From: Clostridium rhizosphaerae | GTDB taxonomy: Bacteria; Bacillota; Clostridia; Clostridiales; Clostridiaceae | Assembly (NCBI RefSeq): GCF_016765585.1 | Contig: NZ_JAESWC010000007.1 | Coordinates: forward strand, 123,901-187,900 | Length of the DNA: 64,000 nt | Direction of reading: 5' to 3' | Shown: piece by piece, positions 41,975 to 51,010 of the stretch | Layout of the letters: each line of letters opens with the position of its first letter | Numbering within the stretch: position 1 is the first letter of the stretch | Program-made: the position numbers and the translations under genes | The notes under the pieces: generated by a model | What the model saw: the letters and a program-made list of their open reading frames with translations, nothing else | What the model was told of the DNA's origin: nothing | The model's database searches: none

Positions 41975-42757
41975 ATGAGATTATACATTAGGTATATGTC
42001 CATACTTTTTAAAAGCCAAATGGAGTACAGAACCTCATTCATTTTACTTTCTATAGGACAGTTTTTCGTTCCTTTCTTAGTTTTTGTATCTATATTATTA
42101 TTTTTTCAAAGATTTCCAAGCATAGGTGGATGGTCCTTGTATGAAGTTGCATTATGCTATTCGATAATTCACATAGCCTTTTCCATAAGCGAGTGCTTTG
42201 CAAGAGGCTTTGATTCTTTTTCTTCACTTATAATAAACGGAGATTTTGACAGAGTACTAGTAAGACCTAGAAACAGCATACTTCAAGTGCTAGGTTCAAA
42301 ATTTGAATTTACTAGAATAGGAAGGCTCTTTCAAAGCTTTATAGTTTTAGTTTTTTCACTTGCAAATCTTACAATTGCTTGGAATTCTACTAAGATTATA
42401 ACCTTGATATTAATGATATTAAGTGGAGTATTTATTTTTGCCGGTATTTATATGCTTGGAGCTACATTGTGCTTTTGGACTATTGAAGGTCTTGAAGTGA
42501 TTAATATATTTACAGACGGCGGACGTGAAATATCACAATATCCTCTCAGCATATATAAGGAGTGGGTTAGAAAATTTTTCACCTTCGTTATTCCCTTTGG
42601 AACAGTAAATTATCTTCCTCTTATGTTTATTTTAGATAAGGTACAAGGTAATAGAACTATGTATATGTTAACTCCTCTATTTGGCCTTCTATTTATAATT
42701 CCATGCATAGTTATTTGGAACTTTGGTGTAAGACATTATAAATCAACAGGGTCATAA
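41975..42757 (+). CDS. ABC-2 type permease (COG3694-like)
   Basis: 260 residues with about six membrane segments, starting MRLYIRYMSILFKSQMEYRTS. The ATG is chosen because the SD AGGAG ends 9 nt upstream; an upstream TTG touches the SD. It contains GGREISQYPLSIYKEWVRKF, typical of the COG3694 partner. It is the third gene of the exporter operon, separated from the second by the family-1 repeat. A terminator follows at 42759. Confidence 0.9.
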   Translation: MRLYIRYMSILFKSQMEYRTSFILLSIGQFFVPFLVFVSILLFFQRFPSIGGWSLYEVALCYSIIHIAFSISECFARGFDSFSSLIINGDFDRVLVRPRNSILQVLGSKFEFTRIGRLFQSFIVLVFSLANLTIAWNSTKIITLILMILSGVFIFAGIYMLGATLCFWTIEGLEVINIFTDGGREISQYPLSIYKEWVRKFFTFVIPFGTVNYLPLMFILDKVQGNRTMYMLTPLFGLLFIIPCIVIWNFGVRHYKSTGS

Positions 42758-42758
42758 A

Positions 42759-42790
42759 AATGAGCAGTTCTTGAAGAACTGCTCATTCTT
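42759..42790. terminator. Bidirectional terminator
   Basis: Stem AATGAGCAGTTCT / AGAACTGCTCATT, past the permease stop; the minus-strand small gene stops within it. Confidence 0.88.
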
Positions 42791-42899
42791 AACTACCGCT
42801 CTGTTTATTTTCTGTATCTTTATCCTTGTCTTTAATCTCTATAAGATGACTAAAATCCGTTAATTCTTTACGCTTACCGCCGCTATTTTTTCTTCCCAT
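42789..42899 (-). CDS. Tiny protein of 36 residues, unknown
   Basis: MGRKNSGGKRKELTDFSHLI followed by EIKDKDKDTENKQSGS, with an excellent SD GAGGTGAT 4 nt before the ATG. The first half is basic and the second acidic/charged; no hydrophobic part. Below the size limit of most gene finders. It stops inside the shared terminator at 42759. No family recognised. Confidence 0.7.
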   Translation of the reverse strand: MGRKNSGGKRKELTDFSHLIEIKDKDKDTENKQSGS

Positions 42900-42960
42900 T
42901 CTATCACCTCTTTGCTAGCATTCACTATACACTTATGTTTTATTCTTTATTTGCAAAAAC

Positions 42961-42990
42961 AAAAACCCTATAGGAAACCTATAGGGTATT
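42961..42990 (-). terminator. Terminator of the zinc-ribbon gene
   Basis: Minus-strand stem ACCCTATAGG / CCTATAGGGT then TTTTT, 14 nt beyond the stop codon. Confidence 0.85.
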
Positions 42991-43003
42991 AACAAACAAT
43001 TTA

Positions 43004-43174
43004 TTATCTTCTAAATCCTCTGTTATTGTTGTTTTGTTGCTTTCTTGCTCTTCTGCAATCAGCACATCTCTGAGGCTCATTATCAAAGCCCTTTTCTTTA
43101 TAGAAAGCCTGCTCATTTTCAGTAAATAAGAACTCTTTTGAACAATCTTTACATACTATTGTTTTATCTGCCAT
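43004..43174 (-). CDS. Zinc-ribbon domain protein, 56 residues
   Basis: MADKTIVCKDCSKEFLFTE ... PQRCADCRRARKQQ. The four Cys (8, 11, 37, 40) in CX2C-X25-CX2C fit the small probable zinc-ribbon family (zf-trcl type: DKT-CKDC-EF-FT-EQ-FY-EKGF-NEP-RC--CR). The tail is basic with an Asn run and RGFRR, so nucleic acid binding is plausible. SD AAAGGAGG precedes the ATG. The gene is not overlapped by any larger frame and has its own terminator. Confidence 0.85.
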   Translation of the reverse strand: MADKTIVCKDCSKEFLFTENEQAFYKEKGFDNEPQRCADCRRARKQQNNNNRGFRR

Positions 43175-43401
43175 TTCAACATTCCTCCTTTTTTATTATT
43201 TAAGATTAAAAATAGACCAACAAGTATATTCTTTTAAAAAAAGAGGATATGCTTCTTATCATATTAAATCTCAATACTAGACATTTACCAATCTCTAGTG
43301 CTCAATCAGAATAACATACATATAAATATAATGCAACATATTTGTTTTGGTTTATAAAACCTCCTCTTCCACATTAAAAGTTTATTACCATAATAACATC
43401 A

Positions 43402-43430
43402 TTGTGCTCAAAGTTTAATCATGTTATTAT
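43402..43430 (+). promoter_or_regulatory. Promoter of the SRP RNA gene
   Basis: TTGTGC, 17-bp spacer, TATTAT, with the RNA start expected about 43437-43448. The stretch 43175-43400 before it is AT-rich and shows no gene. Confidence 0.7.
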
Positions 43431-43447
43431 TAGTTCATCGGGAAACA

Positions 43448-43719
43448 AAGTCGTGCTAAACGGGGAGCTAGCGGTGCCCTGTAGCCTGCAATCCGCTACA
43501 GCAGGGTTGAATCCCCCGTATAGGCTTTAATTTGTCAGGTCAGTGTAGTCAAACTGGTGCTGATAACTTGGTCCCATGCAGCAGAAAGTCATAAACTCCG
43601 TCAGGTTCGGAAGAAAGCAGCGGTAAGTGAATTTTTCTGTGTGCCGTGGAGCAACCTGGTTTGAGCTAGTTTAACTGCAAACGCTGGTAGATTAATTGTC
43701 AACACGGGGTGCACGGTTT
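43448..43719 (+). ncRNA. ffs: Signal recognition particle RNA, long Gram-positive type
   Basis: About 270 nt with the Bacillus/Clostridium SRP RNA layout: 5' GTCGTGCTAAACGGGGAGCT, then AGCGGTGCCCTGTAGC (Alu part), the domain IV hairpin GTCAGGTTCGGAAGAAAGCA with its GGAA tetraloop and GCAGCGGTAAGTG, and the 3' end GGGGTGCACGGTTT. It forms the scaffold for Ffh in co-translational protein targeting. A strong terminator follows at 43735. Exact ends are estimated from homology recalled, not measured. Confidence 0.95.
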
Positions 43720-43734
43720 ACATAGAGTGCGTAC

Positions 43735-43783
43735 AAAAAAGGTTCCAGAGGGATTAAATTTAATCCCTCTGGAACCTTTTTAT
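43735..43783. terminator. Terminator of the SRP RNA gene
   Basis: Perfect stem AAAGGTTCCAGAGGGATTAA / TTAATCCCTCTGGAACCTTT then TTATT; the A-run on the other side lets it serve the convergent oxidoreductase gene too. Confidence 0.93.
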
Positions 43784-43805
43784 TATAATTATGAAATATT
43801 AAATC

Positions 43806-44798
43806 TTATTTCAAGCTTTCTATAGCCTTTTTAGCCCAATCTGAGTCTTTATATATAGCTCTGCCTACCCCTATGAGATCTGCTTTTTCTTCTTCAAGTA
43901 ATTTTTCTGCTACATAAGCTTCATTTATTCCACCAGTTAAAATTACCGGTATGGATACAACTTCTTTAATAGCTTTTGTAAGAGGTGAAAAATATCCTTG
44001 TTCACAAGCTCCTGGCATCATATACCCACAGAAGCCTCCTGAAATATCAAGTATATCTATACCTGCATTTTCAAACTTTTGAGCTGCAAGCTTACTATCA
44101 TCTACTGTGCTTCCGCCTTCCATGAAATCAGAAGCACCTAACCTAAGAAGTATTGGAAAGTTCTCCCCCACAGCCTCACGAACAGCTTTAATAACTTCTA
44201 GATGAATTTTAATACGACCCTTTATATCTCCTCCGTATTCATCTGTTCTTTTATTCGAAAGTGGAGAGAAAAATTGATTAAGCAGATATCCATGAGCAGA
44301 ATGAATTTCTACTGCATCAAAACCGGCCTCTCTAACACGTCTTGCAGCCTCTTTAAAATCATTAGTGATTGATTCTATATCTTTTTTAGTTAGCTCTTTA
44401 GGTATGTTTCCCATTCTTGGATTAGGAATAGCTGAAGGTCCGACAACTTCTTTGCCAGTAACCTCAGTCTTAGCAGCACTACCTGCATGATTAATTTGCA
44501 TTACTGCCTTTGAGCCGTTTCTATGTATAACATCCGCCAATTCCTTCAATTTTTCTACAACATTATCTTTTGCAATTGAAAGCTGCTGATTACTGGCTTT
44601 TCCCTCTTCACTTATAAAGCTATGCTCAATAATAATCAGCGAAATATATCCTCCCCTAGATTTTTCATCATAATAATCTAAAATATCTTTGCTTACCTTA
44701 CCATCTATTTCAGACTTTGAAGTAGCCATAGGCGGCATTATCAATCTGTTCTTTAAAGTTAAGTGTTTAGCTTTTATCGGTGTAATTAAATATGACAT
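43806..44798 (-). CDS. NADH:flavin oxidoreductase, old yellow enzyme family
   Basis: 330 residues, single FMN-barrel size, without the FeS/FAD extension of 2,4-dienoyl-CoA reductases. Motifs: LKNRLIMPPMATSKSE, QINHAGSAAKTEV, HSAHGYLLNQFFSPLSNKRTDEYGG and VILTGGINEAYVAEKLL, which build the FMN site and the catalytic His pair region. It should reduce activated C=C bonds of enones, nitro compounds or similar. Monocistronic. Its upstream region (44820-44900) faces the PadR promoter in the opposite direction. Confidence 0.92.
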   Translation of the reverse strand: MSYLITPIKAKHLTLKNRLIMPPMATSKSEIDGKVSKDILDYYDEKSRGGYISLIIIEHSFISEEGKASNQQLSIAKDNVVEKLKELADVIHRNGSKAVMQINHAGSAAKTEVTGKEVVGPSAIPNPRMGNIPKELTKKDIESITNDFKEAARRVREAGFDAVEIHSAHGYLLNQFFSPLSNKRTDEYGGDIKGRIKIHLEVIKAVREAVGENFPILLRLGASDFMEGGSTVDDSKLAAQKFENAGIDILDISGGFCGYMMPGACEQGYFSPLTKAIKEVVSIPVILTGGINEAYVAEKLLEEEKADLIGVGRAIYKDSDWAKKAIESLK

Positions 44799-44901
44799 AT
44801 TTACTACCTCTCTTTCACTATACCTGGCCTATCCAGTTCTCATAATAATTTTACTACATATATTATCCCATTAATCATTAATAATTATTTTCTAAACTAT
44901 A

Positions 44902-44966
44902 TTGACCTAATTTTTTACAAGCCTTATAATTATACCTAGATATACTATGCATATTAATTCTAGGTA
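44902..44966 (+). promoter_or_regulatory. Promoter and likely PadR operator
   Basis: TTGACC, a 17-bp spacer and TATAAT (44925-44930). Right after the -10 box an 8-bp inverted repeat TACCTAGA (44933-44940) and TCTAGGTA (44959-44966) covers the expected transcription start, so it fits an autoregulatory operator for the PadR protein encoded next. Confidence 0.75.
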
Positions 44967-44983
44967 TGAAAGGTGGAAGGTTT

Positions 44984-45328
44984 ATGAAAATTAACAAAGA
45001 ACTGCTTAAAGGCAGCACGTCGACTCTCATTTTAAGCCTGCTTAACAGAAGACCAATGTACGGTTATGAAATAATAAAGGTGATGGAGATTAAGTCTAAC
45101 GGTATCTTTAGTTTTAAAGAAGGAACTTTATATCCTATTCTACATTCTCTCGAAGCTGATGATCTGATTGAGGCTTATTGGAGTGAAGGCGATGGCGGAA
45201 GAAAGAGAAAATATTATAAACTTACAGACAAAGGAAGACTTTTTATGGAAGAGAAAAAAGAAGAATGGTCTACCTTTAAGACCGCAGTTGATGAAATTTT
45301 GTGTGGGGAGAAGATAATATGGGGATAG
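44984..45328 (+). CDS. PadR family transcriptional regulator
   Basis: 114 residues from the ATG with SD AAAGGTGG. Winged helix typical of PadR: LILSLLNRRPMYGYEIIKVME, then GTLYPILHSLEADDLIEAYWSEGDGGRKRKYYKLTDKG. The C-terminal helix serves dimerisation. It overlaps the next gene by 10 bp, the usual PadR plus HAAS arrangement. It probably represses its own operon. Confidence 0.93.
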   Translation: MKINKELLKGSTSTLILSLLNRRPMYGYEIIKVMEIKSNGIFSFKEGTLYPILHSLEADDLIEAYWSEGDGGRKRKYYKLTDKGRLFMEEKKEEWSTFKTAVDEILCGEKIIWG

Positions 45329-46632
45329 ATAGAAATAATAAGCTTGAAGAATATATAAATAAAGTGTGTTTGCTTATAAAAAACAAAGATGTTCATTCAG
45401 ATATTAAACTTGAATTAACTGATCATCTTGAGTCTATAAAAGAAGAAGCTATGAACTCTAAACTATCTGAAGATGAAGCTATTGATAAAGCAATTGCTCA
45501 TATGGGTGACGCTGAGGTAGTTGGAAAGCAGCTTAATAAAGCACATAGAGCCAAGCTTGATTTAAAAACACTAATTCCAGTACTTTCAATTTCACTTTTT
45601 GGCTTATTAATAATGTATTTCATACAAACTAACTCAGTTGTTGCAGAAGCTAGAAACTTAAAAGTATTCCAACAAAGCTTGGTATATTATCTTATTGGCA
45701 CAGTTCTAATGCTAGGACTATACATATTTGATTATAGAGAGCTATTAAAATACTCTAAGCACATATATATTGGAACTATTATTATTATAATCTCCACAAT
45801 TCTATTTGGAGTTAGAATCAATGGAATTTCCTATTTGAATATAGGATTTGCAAAAATTAATTTTACTGAAATCAGTCCGTTTTTTCTAGTAATTGCTTTT
45901 GCTGGAATATTTGAATCATGGAGTTGGAGAACTTCTTTTAAATTTGTGTTAGGAATAGTGATTATGTTTATACCTTTAATGCTAATATCAACATCTTCAT
46001 TGTCTACTGCTTTCATATGTATAGTTCTTTGTTTAACAATTATGATTACTTCAAAAGCAAAGCTTAAGCATATTATTATATCAATAGCAGCAGTTACAAT
46101 AGTACCTTATTTGTATATAATGATTGAACCTTATAGATCAAAAAGATTATTTACATTTTTAAATCCTTACTCTGATCCACAAGGAAGTGGCTGGCTTTAT
46201 ATTCAACTTCGTAAAACCTTAAGCTCAGCTGGTTTTCTAGGGAATGGCTTTAATCTAAATCCAAAGACAATACCTGAAGTGCATACAGACTTCATTTTTA
46301 CATATATTGTATATTCCTTTGGATGGCTCGCTGCGATAATAACAATTATATTCATAGCTTTTTTCATTATCAGAATGATGAACACTGCTAAATCAACTAG
46401 GTATTCTTATGGCAAGTTATTAGTTATAGGCTTTACCGCTGCCTTTACAACTCAGTTTATCCTAAGCATTACAACAAACTTAGGCTTTTCACCTTTGTTT
46501 GGAATTACGATGCCTTTTATGAGCTTCGGAGGTTCTCACATAATTACAGATATGATGTCTGTTGGGCTAATATTGAGTATATATAGAAGAAAGAATTTAG
46601 GACCTGTTCTGCCAGAAGAAAGCCTTGCTTAA
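45319..46632 (+). CDS. HAAS domain fused to FtsW/RodA/SpoVE-type membrane protein
   Basis: 437 residues from the ATG with SD GGGGAG. Residues 1-75 are a HAAS (permease prefactor) domain: LEEYINKVCLLIKNKDVHSD, EDEAIDKAIAHMGDAEVVG. Residues about 85-430 have ten or so membrane segments with SEDS features: NGISYLNIGFAKINFTEISP, PEVHTDFIFTYIVYSFGW and MPFMSFGGSHIITDMMSVG. SEDS proteins polymerise peptidoglycan. The HAAS part and PadR partner suggest a stress- or signal-controlled polymerase separate from the main ftsW/rodA. This is an uncommon fusion; function inferred. Confidence 0.88.
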   Translation: MGIDRNNKLEEYINKVCLLIKNKDVHSDIKLELTDHLESIKEEAMNSKLSEDEAIDKAIAHMGDAEVVGKQLNKAHRAKLDLKTLIPVLSISLFGLLIMYFIQTNSVVAEARNLKVFQQSLVYYLIGTVLMLGLYIFDYRELLKYSKHIYIGTIIIIISTILFGVRINGISYLNIGFAKINFTEISPFFLVIAFAGIFESWSWRTSFKFVLGIVIMFIPLMLISTSSLSTAFICIVLCLTIMITSKAKLKHIIISIAAVTIVPYLYIMIEPYRSKRLFTFLNPYSDPQGSGWLYIQLRKTLSSAGFLGNGFNLNPKTIPEVHTDFIFTYIVYSFGWLAAIITIIFIAFFIIRMMNTAKSTRYSYGKLLVIGFTAAFTTQFILSITTNLGFSPLFGITMPFMSFGGSHIITDMMSVGLILSIYRRKNLGPVLPEESLA

Positions 46633-46642
46633 CTCCAAAGAC

Positions 46643-46686
46643 AAAGCCAGCCAAACATTTATTCACATAAGTGTTTGACTGGCTCT
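46643..46686. terminator. Bidirectional terminator
   Basis: Stem AGCCAGCCAAACA / TGTTTGACTGGCT between the HAAS-FtsW gene and the convergent coiled-coil gene. Confidence 0.85.
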
Positions 46687-46698
46687 TCAATTTTGTTC

Positions 46699-47643
46699 TT
46701 AATCCTCTGCCTTTTCTATAACGCTTCTAAAGTTTTCTTTTACTTTTCTTAATTTTTCTTCTCCAAGATCATTTTTTACTTTTAAATTATCAATAACTCT
46801 TTGGACCTTATAAATTGTAGATCTTAGACTATACTGTGAGTCTTCTATTTTTGACTGCACATTCCAATCAGCAAAAATTCCGTCAAAAAAATAATCTGCA
46901 AATTTATCAAAGGAACTTATGTCCACTGTAACATCTATACTTAAGTTTACATCCGAGAGTTCTCTTCTAAACCTGTCAAGCTTATCTCGTGCATCATTTA
47001 TATAATCTACAGCTTCATCAATACTAGAATGCTTTTCCATACTACTTATAATTCCGCCGCCAAACATATCATAGGTTCCCCAGTTTTCAGCAGTATCTAG
47101 TGCATCAGCTGCACGCTCCAGAGAATTTAAAACAGAGTTTCCTGCCATTATTGCTTGCTTTATTTCTCTAAGGTCAGCCTCTATACTGCCTCTTTCTTCT
47201 GCAAAATCTAATATTTTTCGAGTATTTATATCGTGAGCATTCAATATAAACTGTTCTTTTTTTCTCATTAATTTTTCATAATCATCATTCGCATTGCCTA
47301 TTTCTCTTAACTCGCCATAATACTTTTGAAGGTCTGTTTCTATACTTTTAACAGTGCCGCAGCAAGAATCATATTTAAGCTTGGCAGCTAAAAATTCCGC
47401 TTTTTCTTTATCTAGCTTTTCCTCTTTATTACCCAGTAGAGTTATAAACATCCCTTTTATGCTTAATCCTTCAAGCTTTTTGACATCAAGTTCTTCCTTG
47501 CTTAGAATTTTCTTAAGCTCATCTTTTCTATGAAGTTCGTTCTTAAGATTATCGTCAGCATGATTAATAAAGCTTAAGATTTTTTCTCTTCTTCTTACTC
47601 TTTCTTTTACTTCTAGAATTTCCCGATTTATTTTTTCATACAT
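46699..47643 (-). CDS. Coiled-coil protein next to SNF2 helicase, unknown
   Basis: 314 residues from the ATG with SD GGGGGG 9 nt upstream (a TTG two codons earlier is too close to it). Charged, helical, coiled coil over nearly all its length, with a Gly-rich break in the middle (TYDMFGGGIISS). No membrane segment or catalytic motif. Only 39 bp follow the SNF2 helicase gene, so the two are co-transcribed and may work together. It has a weak likeness to DNA-binding or SMC-like coiled coils, but I name no family. Confidence 0.75.
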   Translation of the reverse strand: MYEKINREILEVKERVRRREKILSFINHADDNLKNELHRKDELKKILSKEELDVKKLEGLSIKGMFITLLGNKEEKLDKEKAEFLAAKLKYDSCCGTVKSIETDLQKYYGELREIGNANDDYEKLMRKKEQFILNAHDINTRKILDFAEERGSIEADLREIKQAIMAGNSVLNSLERAADALDTAENWGTYDMFGGGIISSMEKHSSIDEAVDYINDARDKLDRFRRELSDVNLSIDVTVDISSFDKFADYFFDGIFADWNVQSKIEDSQYSLRSTIYKVQRVIDNLKVKNDLGEEKLRKVKENFRSVIEKAED

Positions 47644-47682
47644 ACCCAATCGCCCCCCTATTATAAGTATATCATACTATCT

Positions 47683-50600
47683 TTATAACGAAAAAAGTTG
47701 TATAAGCTCCTCTTCACTTAAAGAAGCAAAACCTTCTCCTCCACTTAATTCATCACCCATTACCTCAGAAATAAGTTTTTTCTTATCCTCCTGAAGCTTA
47801 AGAATTTTTTCTTCAATAGTTCCTTTGGCTATAAGCTTTATAACCTCAACTACATTTTTCTGCCCTATTCTGTGAGCCCTGTCTGTTGCCTGCTCCTCAA
47901 CTGCTGGATTCCACCATGGGTCAAAATGAATAACCACATCTGCCGAGGTTAAATTAAGCCCTGTACCTCCTGCTTTTAAGCTTATTAAAAATACAGAGTT
48001 TTCTCCTTCATTAAACGCTTTAACCATATTCATTCTTTTTTCTGAAGGTATAGAGCCATCTAGATAACTAAAGCTTATTCCTTCCTTAGAAATTCTCTTA
48101 CCTATATTTTTAAGTACAGAAGTAAATTGTGAAAATACAAGAACTCTATGCCCCTCTTCAATGCTTTGTTCTAGGAGTTCAACTAAAGCCTCAAGCTTTG
48201 CACTATCTCCTCTGTAATCTTCCATTAAAACTGAAGGATCTAAACAAAGCTGTCTCAGTTTAGTTATATATGAAAGAATTTCTATCTTACTGTTTTCAAA
48301 CTCATAATCCTTTACTCTTTTTTCAATAAGTTCAACAGCATAGTTCGCATAGGCTTTATAAACCTTTTTCTGTTCTTCTTCCATATCTACTGTTATAATT
48401 TTTTCTATTTTATCAGGCAGTTCTTTTATAACTTCCTTTTTCATTCTTCTTAAAATAAAAGGCTTAATAAGTCTATTTATCTCCTCAATTACTACAGGCT
48501 CCTCTCTAAGCCTTTTGTGATACCTTACGCTGAAACGTTTTTCATCATATAAATAGCCAGGCATTATAAAATCAAAGATAGACCAAAGCTCCATAAGAGA
48601 GTTTTCTATTGGTGTTCCTGAAAGAGCAAAACGTGTTTTTGCTTTTATTTCTTTTACTGCCAGCGCATTTTGAGAGCCAGCATTTTTAATGTACTGGGCC
48701 TCATCTAGAATGAAGTAATTAAACTCGATAGAATTATAACTGTCTAAGTCTCTTTTTAAAAGATTATAAGTTGTTATAAAAACATCATACTTATCAATAT
48801 TTTTTATGATTTCCTCTCTCTCTTCCTTAGAGCCATTAACAGCAGCAACCCTTACCGTAGGTGCAAACTTTTCAAATTCACTTACCCAGTTGTAAACTAA
48901 AGAAGTGGGTGCAGCGATTAATGATTTGCTTCCCTTATTTCCTAGGATAAAAGCAATAGCTTGTATAGTTTTCCCAAGACCCATTTCATCTCCCAAAACT
49001 CCTCCAAGTCCCAAATAATCAAGAGTTTTAAACCAATTATAGCCCGTCTTTTGATACTCTCTTAAATCCGCAAGCAGGTCTTTAGGCTGTTCAAACTTTA
49101 ACTTATCTATATGCTTAAGCTTGTCACTTACCTTTTTAAGTTCACTTTTTCCCTTAATAAATCTTAGCTCATTTTCCTCTATAAAGCTTTCAATATAGGA
49201 GGCTCTATTTTTAGCTATCTCAATATGATTGTTATCTATCCCCTTTACTGCTACTGCATCTATAAGCTTTAGAAGCTTATTAAGCTCAAGCTCTTCTAAA
49301 TCAATATATTCCCCGCTTTTAAGCTTATAAAACTTTAAATTGTCTCTAAAGGCTCTTAGTATATCTGATGTTTCCTGAGGAGGAATATCTCCGATTTTAA
49401 ATTCCATTTCAAAATAATTGAACTTTCCTGCTTTTATATCTCCTTTTATACCTTTAGATCCAATAGACTTTAAGCCTTTAAAGTTCTCCGAATAAAAAAC
49501 CTCTCCAATTTCCTGCAGTTTTTCAATGTCATATTTAAAAAACCTAAATATATAGTCGTCTTCTCTATTAAAATGAAACTTATTTCCTATATCTTCAAAG
49601 CCAAAGCCTCTTAAAATATCAATTACCTCGGCTTCCTTTTTAGAATCTCTATAAACAATTTTTTCTATATAATCTTCAAATATGTTAAACTCGCAGCCGT
49701 CATAACTTACTTTAACAAAAAGCGTAACTTCTCCATTTTCTCTGTTGAAGTAAAAGTTAAAATTGCAGCTCCCCATAATTATCTTATCCTTAATTGTCTT
49801 TGATAAAGTAACCTTAGGAGATAAAAAGTTAAGTTGTGGTATAAGCCTTCTTAAAACCGTTTCTTCTTCTTCATTTTGAAAAACAGCAACTTTTTGCCCT
49901 GCAAATACTTGAAGATATGGACTTATTCTATAACAAAACTCATAACTTGGAACATATATATCTGAACCATACACAAATACATCTTTTTTAGAACCTAAGC
50001 TTTGAGGCATTCCATTAGGAGATTTTAGTACGTATTCATTCTTAATAAGCTTCAAATCAAAATCAATAGGGGGAGCCTCATATAGTATTTCAGCTTCAAC
50101 TGGCCTATGAAAAAAGCCTTCATTTAAATAAACCCTGTGATCTTTAATTGCTTCAGCAAAATCTCTCGTCAAATATTTAGGAATATTTAAATATTTACCA
50201 TCTACTGCACTAGCATTGCTTCTATTTACATACTTGTTGCTTCCTTCTATTGTTTTCAACATTTCAATAAAGTCAATAAGTCTCTTATCCTTAGTACTAA
50301 GTTTTTGATTTTTGATATCGAAGGTAAAGTTTTTACTGTAGGTCACAGGCATATTATTGTAAAGAGAAACTAGAAATTGTTCTATATCCTTAAGTATGTA
50401 AAGGCTGTTAGAACTCATAGACTTGAGGCCTATTTTAAATTCTGCAGAAATATCCTCATTCCATTCCTTTTTATTTATATAAACTTCAAGCTTTATTTCT
50501 TCCTTATCTCTATCACTCCCTAAAAGCATATCAAGCAGCCTGCCTTTATTTATTGGATCTTTATTAAGTATACCTTCTTCATTAAAAAGCGGATGCTTAA

Positions 50601-50922
50601 CCAACTCCTCTAAAGCTTTATAAAAGGTAGCAGCAATATGCTTGCAGGCATAATTTTTCTTCTTAAATTCATTTTTTTCGTAATCTGTACAGCTGCAAAA
50701 GGTAGAAAAGACTTCCTTTTTAGTTGCATCAAGCTCAATCTTTGTAGTATACTCATTAAACAAGTTTTCTGAAATAACAAAACCATCTATGCAGATTAGT
50801 TCTCCTTCATTGATTATGTTTATTGTGGAAACCAAATCATTGTCAATTATTCGCTGTGCTTTATCGTAATTTTTTCCGCTTGTGCTTTCTTTAAGTATTT
50901 GAAGCAGCATATCTTGTTTCAT
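47683..50922 (-). CDS. SNF2-family helicase with SWIM zinc finger
   Basis: 1079 residues. Near the N-terminus a SWIM zinc finger (CSCTDYEKNEFKKKNYACKH, residues about 76-95, CXC-XnCXH). The C-terminal 470 residues are a SNF2 ATPase: motif I GDEMGLGKTIQAIAF, motif II DEAQYIKNAGS, motif III ALSGTPIENSLMELWS, motif V GGTGLNLTSADVVIHFDPWWNP and motif VI ATDRAHRIGQ. The middle part is a long beta-rich region. These bacterial SNF2 proteins act on DNA or transcription complexes (RapA-like); the target here is unknown. Confidence 0.93.
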   Translation of the reverse strand: MKQDMLLQILKESTSGKNYDKAQRIIDNDLVSTINIINEGELICIDGFVISENLFNEYTTKIELDATKKEVFSTFCSCTDYEKNEFKKKNYACKHIAATFYKALEELVKHPLFNEEGILNKDPINKGRLLDMLLGSDRDKEEIKLEVYINKKEWNEDISAEFKIGLKSMSSNSLYILKDIEQFLVSLYNNMPVTYSKNFTFDIKNQKLSTKDKRLIDFIEMLKTIEGSNKYVNRSNASAVDGKYLNIPKYLTRDFAEAIKDHRVYLNEGFFHRPVEAEILYEAPPIDFDLKLIKNEYVLKSPNGMPQSLGSKKDVFVYGSDIYVPSYEFCYRISPYLQVFAGQKVAVFQNEEEETVLRRLIPQLNFLSPKVTLSKTIKDKIIMGSCNFNFYFNRENGEVTLFVKVSYDGCEFNIFEDYIEKIVYRDSKKEAEVIDILRGFGFEDIGNKFHFNREDDYIFRFFKYDIEKLQEIGEVFYSENFKGLKSIGSKGIKGDIKAGKFNYFEMEFKIGDIPPQETSDILRAFRDNLKFYKLKSGEYIDLEELELNKLLKLIDAVAVKGIDNNHIEIAKNRASYIESFIEENELRFIKGKSELKKVSDKLKHIDKLKFEQPKDLLADLREYQKTGYNWFKTLDYLGLGGVLGDEMGLGKTIQAIAFILGNKGSKSLIAAPTSLVYNWVSEFEKFAPTVRVAAVNGSKEEREEIIKNIDKYDVFITTYNLLKRDLDSYNSIEFNYFILDEAQYIKNAGSQNALAVKEIKAKTRFALSGTPIENSLMELWSIFDFIMPGYLYDEKRFSVRYHKRLREEPVVIEEINRLIKPFILRRMKKEVIKELPDKIEKIITVDMEEEQKKVYKAYANYAVELIEKRVKDYEFENSKIEILSYITKLRQLCLDPSVLMEDYRGDSAKLEALVELLEQSIEEGHRVLVFSQFTSVLKNIGKRISKEGISFSYLDGSIPSEKRMNMVKAFNEGENSVFLISLKAGGTGLNLTSADVVIHFDPWWNPAVEEQATDRAHRIGQKNVVEVIKLIAKGTIEEKILKLQEDKKKLISEVMGDELSGGEGFASLSEEELIQLFSL

Positions 50923-51010
50923 CGCATTTTCACCCTATCAAGTTTAGTTTATCAATCCTTTAATTATAACACAAAACTAAAATTAGTGCTTATATCCTAT
51001 AACTCATAAG

